Positions 30,801 through 42,702 of a stretch of 64,000 nucleotides of DNA are shown here, piece by piece (within the stretch, counting starts at the first letter, position 1; each line of letters opens with the position of its first letter). The DNA comes from Pogonophryne albipinna. Taxonomy: Eukaryota > Chordata > Actinopteri > Perciformes > Artedidraconidae. Below the pieces are notes generated by a model. It did not search any database. It had not been told where the DNA came from and saw only the letters and a list, made by a program, of their open reading frames with translations. The position numbers and the translations under genes are program-made. The DNA is taken from assembly GCA_028583405.1 (NCBI GenBank), contig CM053261.1, forward strand, positions 13,510,459-13,574,458, read 5' to 3'.

Positions 30801-33800
30801 AAGGCTTTTGATACTGTGAACCATACTATACTGCTACACAAATTAGAACATTATGGCATAAGGGGTCAAGCCAAAGAATGGGTCAAGAGTTATCTGATAA
30901 ATAGGCTACAATATGTGGACATAGACGAGGCGAAATCAAACAAGCTTCCTATAACATGTGGAGTCCCTCAAGGATCAATCTTAGGTCCAAAACTGTTCCT
31001 GATTTATATTAATGACATTATCAACACCTCCGACATGTTAAAATTCATTTTGTTTGCCGATGATACCACCATTCTCTGCTCCCATCATAATCTTGGTGAT
31101 CTTGTTAAAATTGTTAATGCAGAATTAGAAATACTATGTAACTGGTTTGCAGTTAATAAATTATCCCTTAATGTGGCCAAAACAAATTACATGTTATTCA
31201 ATACAAAGTCTTAGAGTAGAAATGACTGTATTATACGGATTTGCAATACTGAGATAGAGAAAGTTGGTGCATGTAAATTTTTAGGACTCATTGTTGATGA
31301 AAAACTCAACTGGAAGCACCATATAAATTATGTACAAACTAAACTGTCAAAAATAATAGGTATTTTGTATCGTACTAAGAACATTCTCGAGGAAAAAATA
31401 CTCAGAACTCTTTATAACAGTCTATTTCTCCCTTACCTTTATTACTGCTCCGAAATATGGGGAAACACGTACGCAACAAATCTACAAAAAATAATAACAT
31501 CTAAAAAAAAAAGTATTACGAATATTCTGTGGTGTTGGTAAATATGAACACACAACTCCCATATTTAAAAAAACTCAATCTATTCAAATTTGTTGATATA
31601 GTTAAGCTTAAAACAGTACTGATTATGCACAACATTTACCATAACAAAATGCCTACTAACATTCAAAAGCAGTTCCAAACCACAGTCAGGAAATACCCAA
31701 CCAGGCATCCTAACTGGTTGTGTAGCAAGCCCTGTAGAACAACCATCAAATCACACAGCTTATCCATAATCGGAGTTAGAACGTGGAATGGACTTCACCC
31801 AGACCTTTCAAGTATTACTAGTCATCAACAATTCAAAACTAAAGTAAAAACAATTATATTTGCAGATTACTCCAGCTAACAAGTATTTGATATTCCCAGT
31901 ATTACTTATATATGCATTTACTTTTTTTCTTGCCCTAACTTTTTTTTTTTTTTTTTCTTCTTCTTGTTTTCATTAGTTTTCTTTATTTTTTTTGTACTCC
32001 TTAATTTCTATACGTTTTTGACAAAATAAGTGCCATTATTATATTGATGCTAATGATGATGCACGGGAGGGCTACTCCCCATAAGCTATGCTTCAGCCCT
32101 CCCGCTTCTACTAATTTTGTTCATTTGTGTGTATGAATTATACGTTTTTGTTTTTGTATGATTTTAGTAGAATAAATAAAAAAAATAAAGTATGTGTGGG
32201 ATATTTCTGCAATGGAAAGTAGATGGCAGAAAAAAAATCAGCAGGTATTTGAAATTCAATCAATTGTTTTTAATTTATCCTACATGCAAAAGTAACAGAA
32301 AATGCCTTTTAAGTCTCTGAAATATCGAGATTTCCTGCCTTTTTTTCCTTTTTTTTAGTTTAGGGATTGGGCTAACAAAGCACAACATTAAAATACATTA
32401 CATTTTCAGAAAGTAGTGAAAAATGTGAAGACCTAACAATGTGTGCTGCAGAGATTCTGTCTGGGTGGCCGTGCAGGGATGATACAGAGTATTACGTCAG
32501 TGTAGCCGTGCCCCTGCTGGTCACAAGGTGATTCTGAGTCAGCAATAAAATGTACTGCTTGTGTTGTGTCAGCTCTGAAGGATGAGCCCTTTGTGTCATT
32601 ATGAAAGTTATCGCTTTCATGTTCAGTCATATCAAACACTTTCTTCCTGTTAATGTTAGGGTGGAAACAAATGGTGGAAACCGAAAACCAAAATAGATTA
32701 AACTCAGTATTTATTTCCCATTTTGTCTCTTTCTATTCATTATGTGTCTGTTTTTAAAGTTGGGATCAAGCCATCTGGTTGTCTCTATACTGCAGAAATC
32801 AATGCATCTCAATGGCTTCATTGTGTCAGCTTTGAACCTCTTCACCTTGAAACTCGCTTCGTGTTTACAGGCGACAACATCCTGGCGGTCCTAAAGTACC
32901 TTGTGAATTCAGAGAAGCTGGCCGATTCCTCCGAGTATCGTCATGGCAACATGGTGTTTTACGACCTGCTGGGGGTATTTGTGGTGGCTTACCCTGCCCG
33001 TGTAGGCACCATCCTGAACTACATGGTAGCCACAGCCACCTTCCTCTATCTGGCTAAGAAAGCCTCAATGCCAGGCAATGGGGGTAGGTCTCCATTTCCT
33101 GTGGTGGATGCATGTGTTCTCCCCTTTGTGGATTATTCAAGTGTTTTCTTGCAAATTGTAAGATGAGAATGGCCCAGTCCAAATTTGCAGGTAGATCTGC
33201 AATGATTAGTCAACTGTCAATAAATATTGGCCATTTATTTTGATAATCGATTAAACTTTTAAGAAATCTCCTCATGAAAAAATATCAGAAAAAGTGGATT
33301 TTTCTCTGTTTCTGTATTATTTGAAAATTTATATTTTTATGTCCTGGCTGGATAAAACATATACAGATATTAGAATTACTTAGAGAAGCAGGGATGGACA
33401 TTTTACAACCAAGTGTTTAATCAATTAATCAAGAAAATAATTGGCTTGTGGATTCAAATCACAATTGTTGTTTCTCTTTGCTCTAGAAGAGTTAGATGCT
33501 TGGTCTTCACTTACCTTTCATCTGCATCTCCCTCAGGTGGCCGATATGTCCGGGAACTGGCCTGTGCCACAGGTGTAGCAGTCCTGAGTTGGGTCGTCAC
33601 GCTGCTGTCGGTGCTGATACTCGCTCTGCTCGTCACTCTGCTGGGCCGTTCCATGTTCTGGTACAACCACTTCTACGCCTCCATCTGCCTGTATGGGGCT
33701 GCTGCCACGGGCAAGATGGTCCTCATCCACACCCTGGCCAAGAACTTGTACTACGGAGTAAGTCGAGTGTTTAATCTAAGTCTTTTTCAAAGGTATATGA

Positions 33801-36248
33801 CATTTTTGGAAATAGATGTACTAGCTCTCTTGATGTTTTCAGTGTGTAGGCTAAGCTAAGCTAACCACCTGGTTCCGGCTTTATGTTTTATTATCTAACT
33901 CTTGGCAAGATGGGAAATTAAAAGTAAATTATTTCTTAACTTTGGAGGAACTTTTAAATCAGAGAAGTGAAATGGGGAAAGGGGAATTTTAAGAAATCAC
34001 GAGTAGAAACCACACTTTTGGAAACTTTAGAATGTCAAATCACTTATTTCAAAAAATCCAATTCTAATGAAAAGTTGAATGGAGAAATGATGTGTAGCCA
34101 TAGGTCAGGTCCGATAGTGAGTGGTTAAATATTTGCTCTGTTAAAGCGCGAAGAATGGACTTAGATTCATATCTTTCTGATACTCTTTGTAACACAAAAC
34201 TATCTTTAAATTGAGAGCTTTTGCTTAATGAACTAAGTAGGCCAGCCCTATTATATCTCATGTTGACTGATTGAGATAATGTTTAATGGGTACTAAAGTG
34301 CAAATAGGAGAAAGTCAGACAGTTCCTCTTCCTCCATGGTGACTAGAGAACAGCAGCTCTTTGTGTGTGTGTGCTCGATAATAAAACTGGTGATGTGTAA
34401 GACCAGCAGCAATGTGGCAGTCACGTGTATGGACTCCTTTAGCAAATAGGTATTTACTGCTGGCACACAATGGAGCACTCTCACTGTGCTTTTGATATCC
34501 GCCTGCTTATAACAAAGCATATTCTGGCCAAGGACAATGTTTGAGCCTTTTTGGTAAAGTTCTCCACATCTCTACTTCTTCTTTCTGTAATTTTAGGAGC
34601 TGTTCAGCTGAAATATTGTCCCTCTGACATTTTGTATTTGAGATTGAAACAATTAGAGAAGGATTATTTTCATCTGGAGCTGAACACATTGTGAATTCCA
34701 GCTTTTCATGGACATTTTCCAGGAAGGACACAGACTAACCTTTGTGCCAGACCACATAAGGCTTCATCCTCTCTAAATCTCTATTGAAAGAGCACAAGTC
34801 ATCTTCGGCCTCATTTTACTATGGAGTCAGATTTCGGTCAATATTCTAGCGCGCAAAACAAGCTACTCACGAGCGGAAAATGTGCTTTTACATGCGCATG
34901 AAATGACCCTTGCGCGCAGATTAAACCCCCGCGCGCAGATTAAACCCCCGCGCGCAGATTAAACCCCCGCGCGCAGATTAAACCCCCGCGAGCGGCTATG
35001 CGCTCGCTCGCGAGAGAGACAGCCTCTTGCTCAATCGCGGGAGTGTCAGCCTCACTTGCTCGCGGAGTCTGTCTGCGCGCGGGTGACAATAAAAATTATC
35101 AATTAATTTGATATAAAAAAATGACACATTCATTCTAGGAGTGTAATACTTTTACAAACACTATAGTAATAATATGCATTCATTATGACAATATCATACT
35201 ATTACTATAGGAGTGTTCTATAGTGTGTTCAAAAAAACAACTACAGAAACACTATATATTATACTATAGTAGTACTAGTGGATCACATCACTCCTGTTCT
35301 GAAGTCTTTACACTGGCTTCCTGTGTGTCAAAGAATAGATTTCAAAATACTGCTGCTGGTTTATAAAGCTTTGAATGGTTTAGGCCCAAAATACATTTCT
35401 GATCTTCTGCTAAATTATGAACCATCCAGATCTCTCAGGTCTTCAGGGACTGGTCAGCTTTCTGTCCCCAGAGTCAGAACTAAACATGGAGAAGCAGCGT
35501 TTAGTTATTATGCTCCAAATATCTGGAACAAACTCCCAGAAACCTGCAGGTCCGCTGCAACTCTGACTACTTTTAAATCCAGGCTGAAGACTTTTCTTTT
35601 TGCCGCTGCTTTTAATTGAACTATTCACATCTTAAACTGCACTGTAACTTTTATCTTTTAATGTTTCTTTTATTATCTTTTCTTTTTAATGACTGATTTT
35701 AAATGCCATTTTCTTAATGTCTTTCGTTTTTTGTAAAGCACTTTGAATTGCCTTGTGTTGAAAGGTGCTATATAAATAAACTTGCCTTGCCTTGCCTTAC
35801 TATTTAAAATAATATGGTCGTTAATACGGAAACACCAACAAAACCACTATAGTAATACTTTTACAAACACTATAGTAATAATATGCATTCATATGACAAT
35901 ATCATGCTATTACTAGGAGTGTTCTTTAGTGTGTTTAAAAAACAACTATGAAACACTATATATTATACTATAGTTATACTATTTAAAATAATATAGGAAT
36001 ACTACAAAGGTCTAGATACATAGTATTACTATTGAAATATTATAGGGCTAGTATAGCTAATAAAATGGCACTACAGAAAAAACTATAGTAATACGATAGC
36101 TGGTGAAAAATACTACAAACTTACTATAGGACACTATAGTAATACTATTTATAGTTCATTTCGTAAGGGAGGTGCGTACAGCAGACAGTAGCTAGCAGTT
36201 TTCGACAGATACAGCCCACTCAAAAATATATTGTTTTATATAAAATTA

Positions 36249-36329
<81 letters not shown>

Positions 36330-39300
36330 CTGTACACTTTACGAATACAATGGTTTTTTATGGACATCTTCACCATTAAAACTTGTCCAACTGATCTTGC
36401 TGCTGTCACTCCTCGGCTCTTGGTAGTTCAGGCATTTATCAAACCTGGCAACTCCAGGTTTCCTGGCAGCTGTCAATCAAAGTCCAGTGGCTCCGCCCCA
36501 AACTATTCACGCTGGCGCAGACAGACTCTGCGAGCGAGTGAGGCTGACACTCCCGCGAGCGAGCAAGAGGCTGTCTCTCTCGCAAGCGAGCGCATAGCCG
36601 CTCGCGGGGGTTTAATCTGCGCGCGAGGGTCATTTCATGCGCGTGTAAAAGCACATTTTCCGCTCGTGAGTAGCTTTTTTTGCGCGCTAGAATATTGACC
36701 CAAATCTGACTCCATATTTTACTCTAAGTGTACGACGCCTGCAGGAGAACTCTACTTATTTGTACAAATTGCTTGTCTACTTACTGATCATTTTGTACTG
36801 TGGTTCTGTGGTTTCTAAACCTTTCTTTCCTGTATTGCTGCATTAACAGCAACCATTATGTTCCAAAAGAACTCATTTATATTGATGATATTGATTTTAA
36901 ACTGAATATAATTTCCTATAAATGATGTTAAAGTGGATGTAATAGTGGGTTTGTTTTTCAAGAAATGCCAGTGGCCTAAGCTGTATGTTCCAACCATTCA
37001 TAAGCTACTTTTACCTGACTATTTCACAATTTTATGCTTTACTTTTAGTTATTTCACAATTTTATGCTTTACTTTTAGTTATTTCACAATTTTATGCTTT
37101 ACTTTTAGTTATTTTACAATTTTAACTATCATTTTCAACCATTTATCAGTTAAATTTAGCTAACTGTCCACTATCCGATCATCGCTAAATATTTTCTTTT
37201 GCACTCTGAAATAAAACACAAGTGTAAGAGCTGATTCAATCATACATTAGTTTTGTCTACAAAAGTGCATGCAAATGGTTGAATTGGAACTGTGTGTGGA
37301 TGTAGCTCCACATCAATAAAGACAAGAATCTGCAGTGCGAAGCTCCCACTGGGGATTTATTTGTGTGGCAGTGATGCAAGACCAAACACTGTTGTACATA
37401 TTTATTTTTGTATACGAGGGCTTTCTATATAACAGCTGGTTACCAAATCATTCAACCTAAAACACCATGAAGAGCAGGGCGAGGGCCTCTCAGTGACGCT
37501 GTGATCTGGATGTTCAGAACATTGTGGCCATGGTGCAAAGTTCCCCATGTAGAAACTAGGAAGTCAAATTATTGATTGTTCCTGTTTGGTGTTCATCCAC
37601 AACAGAGGTAGTGATTGTCTTTTCCGCAGTGATTTGTAAAAAGATAAATATAATTTGTGATGAATTTTGCTTTTATACAAGGCAGTGACTGATCTGACCT
37701 CATTATATCAGTAACCTATGAAACAACCTCCACTGAGTTATTCTACATGAGGCTGTTTACGTGATGAGCAAGGAGTGCGATTCTCAACATTTTTAGCATA
37801 CCTCCATGTCAACATAATTCAGTCCCAAGAGTTTTCCTTTTGGCAATGAATACACTCCGCTGATTCCACACACATCAAAGCGCTGTTGTGTGTGTTCCCT
37901 GCAGGGTGTGCGGTTGGTGGAGCTGGGCGATCTCTACTTTGACGTGAGCCTGTTGCTGTGGTGCTGCAGCCTGGTGTGGCTCACCCAGCAGGGCCTGTGC
38001 TCAGCCTACGTCCCCATGCTCATGGTGGCTTTCCCCCTGGCCACCAGACTGCTGCTGGCCCGAGAGTTTAAAAACAGAGGTACACACGCAACTCAACTTT
38101 ATTCACAATGGATGTTTAATGGTATAGGGAATCATTTACTAGAAACTGGGACACATTTGAATGGAAAATAGATCTGAGTTGAGTAAAATATTAAAGTTAT
38201 TTGTTCATCGTACACAAAACAATTACATGAAAGCAATCTTTAGCAAAACAAATATCTCTCAGGCTTTCACTAGCAATAATTAAATATGTATTATAAATGA
38301 AAAGAATATAAAGCAATACAAATGTAATGATAGTCTATACATTTAATATCAAGCGGTAATTACAAAATAATTATTTCAATGTAAACAGGGATATAGTAAA
38401 TATATATATGCATTAAGATAAGTATAAATATACAGAAGTGTTAACAGTTAGTCATTTATATTCAGTATATAAAAGTAGAGTAACAGTATAAGATAATGTG
38501 TTATTTTTACAGTTGTGTACACTTCTGTCGACTTTTAATAACTGGCATCGGGTAAAGCCAGGTTCAAGAGTTCATATCAGCACGCCCTTATTCCCAATTC
38601 ATACTTTGTTGATAATGTTTAGTAGGGTTCAATAGGGAGTCTAAACTTTGGCCTTAGAATGGCGATAACTGGATGACCATTTTAGTTTTCAATTAATGTA
38701 AACACTGTAAATTGCATGAAATGATGAGCTGTTTTTTTTAAATGTTGTTGTATGTATGTTTTGTGTGTGTGAGGACCCCAGGAAGAATAGCCAATGCTCA
38801 TGCTAGTGCTAATGGGGATCCTGATAAAGACATAAAGACATAAAAAAAAACCTACAGGGCAGCCAAAATATTCTTTAATGTCGGATCTTTGGCTGTTTAA
38901 TTTGAACAACTGTTCCCTCTCTCTTCCTGCAGGAGCGTCACTGAAGTACAGTGTGCTCTATCTGTTGGGCCTGGGGCTGCCTTACGTCCACTTCATGTTC
39001 CTCATCTGGGTGGTGTTTGAGATCTTCACACCTATTATGGGTCGCAGCGGCACCGAGATACCGCCTGAGGTAGTAATGGCCACCCTCGTCACTCTGGCAA
39101 CCATCTTCCTCTCCTCCTTTTTTGTGAGTATTCCCACATTGTGTCCAACAATGAATAAAAGGTATATATCGTATTTCTACAGCAGATTCACCTTGAGGTC
39201 ACATTAGCTGCTTTCACACCAAGTACTTTGCCGTACTTAGTTCCCAGCACTTAGTTCCCCCATGGAACTAAAGAGCAGATCGCGTTCACACCGGAATAAG

Positions 39301-41693
39301 TCCCTGAGGGAAGATTACGCAAATGAAGCCGCTGACGTCACTTCTTCTTCTTCTGCTTTGGGTTTACTGTCTGGCAGGCCACAAACAACTTAACGGCGTA
39401 TACTGCCACCCGAAGTCCCCGGAGTTGGGGACTGGCCAGCAGCTTCTACTGAAGCCTTCCGAGTAAATCGCCAGAACACCTCCTCATCTCCACCGCTCCC
39501 ATGTTTTTTTTTGTGTTGCCATAAATTAGTCTCTCTCCGTTGGTGCGCTGGGCTAATGCTAATAATGCTAATGCCAGCAAATACAATGGCGGCTTTACAA
39601 AACTTTTCAGAGTTTTACTGGGCGTGGTTTGCAATTCGCCCAGCCAATCAGAAATTGGAACTTTTTTCTCCCCAGGAAAGTACCTGCTCTCTAGCAGGGA
39701 CTAAAAAGGGGGGGACATTTCTCATGAACTAAGTTCTCTTTTTGGTGTGAACGCAAAATCCCAGATTTGTTTAAACAGTTTATTGACAGACATTATTTGC
39801 CTACAGATAAGCAAACCTACATGACGCTGAAGTTGGCTTCCGATTCAGAGCATCCGATTCGGCAGTTAAGGGGAAAGTTAAGGGACATTTAATTTACAGC
39901 GCTGAGCGAACAATCCTCCGTTTTGAACCTCTTAAATCGCTGCATAGCCGATTTATTTGGACTGGATTATCCCAGAGAGTCTAAAGATTCTTTATAACAC
40001 AGTTTGAGATTTGTGAAACCTTTATTCTATTTGTGAAAATACAAAAAAGGGAGATTTCAGTGCTTTTTTCGCATCCTGACCACATTAGACCAGGTCCTGA
40101 TCTAAAACCACTAGACCTAGACTCATCAAATCTGGACTGGATTATCCCAGAGAGTCTAAAGATTCTTTATAACACAGTTTGAGATTTGTGAAACCTTTAT
40201 TCTATTTGTGAAAACAACAATTCCGCAACAACTTCATCTTCACCTGTTGCACTTGTCATTTCAACGTTAAAAACAATAAAACGTCATGAATTGCTTCGTC
40301 GCATTCATTCTAGATCCTCTGTTTCGAGCCAGTTAACTAGCGGGCCTTCTAAAGCAGGGGTTCCCAACCCCCGGTCCGTGGACCGGTACCGGGCGGCGGA
40401 GGTGTTACTGCCGGGCCGCGAAATAGCTGTGAGTTTATCGTAATATTTGCAGAATTATAAATATATAAAAATATTTTATAAAAAAAATATATTTTTATTT
40501 TTATTTTCGCACCTATAGCCTACCAGTCATATTATTTCATACAAAACATACAAAATAAATCAAAATTGGTTAGCATAAGGTCTCAGCCTCTCATGCCCAA
40601 AGAAAGTTACCGGTGCGCCAATAGGAAGTGGAGCACACAGGAGACAACCGTTTCATCGCAGACTGTTATGTTTATGTGGGGAAATGGCAGTGAGTGCATA
40701 CATTATTTGAGTTTGAGATATAGTTCGAACTCGGACTTCATTTTAAGGACATTGCGGCCAGGGGTGTAGGGCTATTTTTTTATTTGTAAAACCTCCTTCA
40801 CTTCATGAAATGGCTGCAGCATCAGGAGGCAGCCTCTGAGAAGTGCAGCACCAGCACGTACACACCGCCTTCACTGTGTTCCCCACTGCAGGCTGCTACG
40901 AAATGTCCGGTCACAAAGGCGCATGATGTGTGTGTGTGTGTATGTGCTCTGCTCAGCTCCGCTGTGTGTGTGTGTATGTTCGGTGTGTTTGTGTGTGTGT
41001 CCAACAACGGCATTTGTTTTCAAATGACCATGAACAGTAATTTACACACATCTGGCCAACTCCTAGGTTATTATGGCTGGCAAACAAGCCCAGGGGTCTC
41101 ACTGACATTTCAGTTCTATCAATATGTGTACAGTGGTCCTAATTTGTTTTAATTGTATCCTGGTTTTAAACTTTCAGGGCTCAACGCTAACTTTTAAAAG
41201 TGGTTGCCAGGCTGGCAACCAGGCATCAGCTTTTGGTTGCCAAAACTTATACGGTTGCCATTTTTATACACCTTATATTTTAAATAATTAAGATACTATA
41301 CAGTTATACATCAACTTAATAATGAACATGTGACACAAAAGAATGTTTAAATGCTTTACAATAAGTAATTAACACAATTATTTGAAACTTAAGTGGTAGG
41401 AAACTTGTCCACCCTCAATTGCTGGTATACAAAATACCAGTAGTGCAGATGTTGTCATGTTCTTCACAGATCCCTCACAAATGAATTGAGCAAGTCACTA
41501 GTTTCTTGGTCATCCGTTGTCTCTCTTTCAAATTTGGGTTTTCTTGACCTTTGTGCTGACCCTCACCATAGATCCACTAGCCCTTCAGCATTGAAGTCAA
41601 GAGGCGCATTCACACCGCAGTACTTTTCCCACAAAGGTTCATGAGAACTTAGTTCATGAGAACTCTTTTGTTTATATATATATATATATATAA

Positions 41694-41750
<57 letters not shown>

Positions 41751-42613
41751 AAAATAGGGACACCTTGTATTGTTTACTCTCAGTACAGCACCACTTTCCG
41801 AAAAGGAAATGCACGCTAATACAAAATAAAATCGCACTGACGCTTATTATATCTATATAGATATATATATCAGTGGCGGCGCCAGAGATTTTCTCTAGGG
41901 GTGCTGTGGGGTAGCTTGACGTTTCATAGAGGGTGCTCAACATTAAGGGTTTCCCATTAATGCACCAGCGCTACAGTTGAATTTTCTACTGCAACACTCC
42001 CCACACGCACACTCAGTGTACCCGCGACTGTTACAATGAAGGCTCGATAATCAGCTCATGGCATATAGGTGTAATCAGGGGTAAAGTGCTATTTTTACAA
42101 GTGGGGAGTGGACCTCACCTCCTCTAGGAGGGTCCTCACCTCCTCTAGTAGGTTCCGGGGGCGCGTTCCCCCGGGAAGATTTTTTTTTTAATATTGAAGT
42201 TAAAAGCATCAATCTGGTGCACTTGGAGAGCAACATTAAGAGATCTATGGATACATCTCTCAACACCCATGAAACAGAACTATAAACAGATTTTCTATTT
42301 CTTTATAGATATTTTACAAATCACTCCCCTTTTAAAACAAACCGTTTGAGACCCACTGAGATAACTAGACTAAAGTGAACTATCTAAACACTGAGAGAGT
42401 CCTTTACTTCACCTGAGCTGAGGCTATCTGAGATTCTCAGTCTGACAGGAGAGAGTTCTCCCTCCACCTTGTTGTTGAAAAAGCTCCTTATATCCGTTAG
42501 CTTGGCTAGTTAGCACCAGATGCTAACCACAACGATCTCCGTAGATAGTAGATACCCACCGGTGCGCTCTCTCTCTCGCTCGCTCAATCGCGCACGCACA
42601 CAAAATGGCTCGT

Positions 42614-42702
<89 letters not shown>

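Larger units (their letters stand above)
27840..32190 (+). mobile_element. near full-length two-ORF LINE (jockey/CR1/L2 group)
   Basis: A non-LTR retrotransposon in ermp1 intron 6, sense orientation. It has ORF1 (27917-28618), ORF2 with AP endonuclease and reverse transcriptase (28848-31879, broken), a 3' UTR with a perfect 10-bp stem-loop, and an A-rich end (AATAAATAAAAAAAATAAAG). A candidate imperfect target duplication is TATATGTGGGA on the left against TATGTGTGGGA on the right, which makes the 5' boundary near 27840 uncertain. ORF1 is intact while ORF2 has several lesions. Confidence 0.88.
26272..32870. other. ermp1 intron 6
   Basis: Largest ermp1 intron (6.6 kb), with donor GTATGC and acceptor TTTACAG. 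Two thirds of it is one LINE in the same orientation as the gene. 26330-27840 and 32200-32870 hold nothing recognisable. Confidence 0.75.
34821..36715. mobile_element. non-autonomous DNA transposon with ~200-bp TIRs and 8-bp target duplication
   Basis: The left TIR 34821-35078 and right TIR 36515-36715 are highly similar inverted repeats starting ATGGAGTCAGATTT. Both sides are flanked by ATTTTACT (34813-34820 and 36716-36723), an exact 8-bp duplication. The left TIR is 57 bases longer because a 19-bp unit occurs four times there and once on the right; 258 minus 57 equals 201, the right TIR length. The interior has two tandem copies of an AT-rich unit, a LINE tail and a (TA)n array, and no transposase. 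Long GC-rich TIRs with 8-bp duplication could be hAT or another superfamily. Confidence 0.9.
33758..37904. other. ermp1 intron 8
   Basis: Donor GTAAGT, acceptor CCCTGCAG. It contains the TIR element at 34821-36715 and the 30-bp tandem repeat at 37021-37123. 33760-34810 and 37130-37900 show nothing recognisable. Confidence 0.75.

Noticed and set aside
34912..34987. CRISPR-like array
   Set aside because: 19-bp units are directly contiguous with no spacers; it is a tandem repeat inside a TIR.
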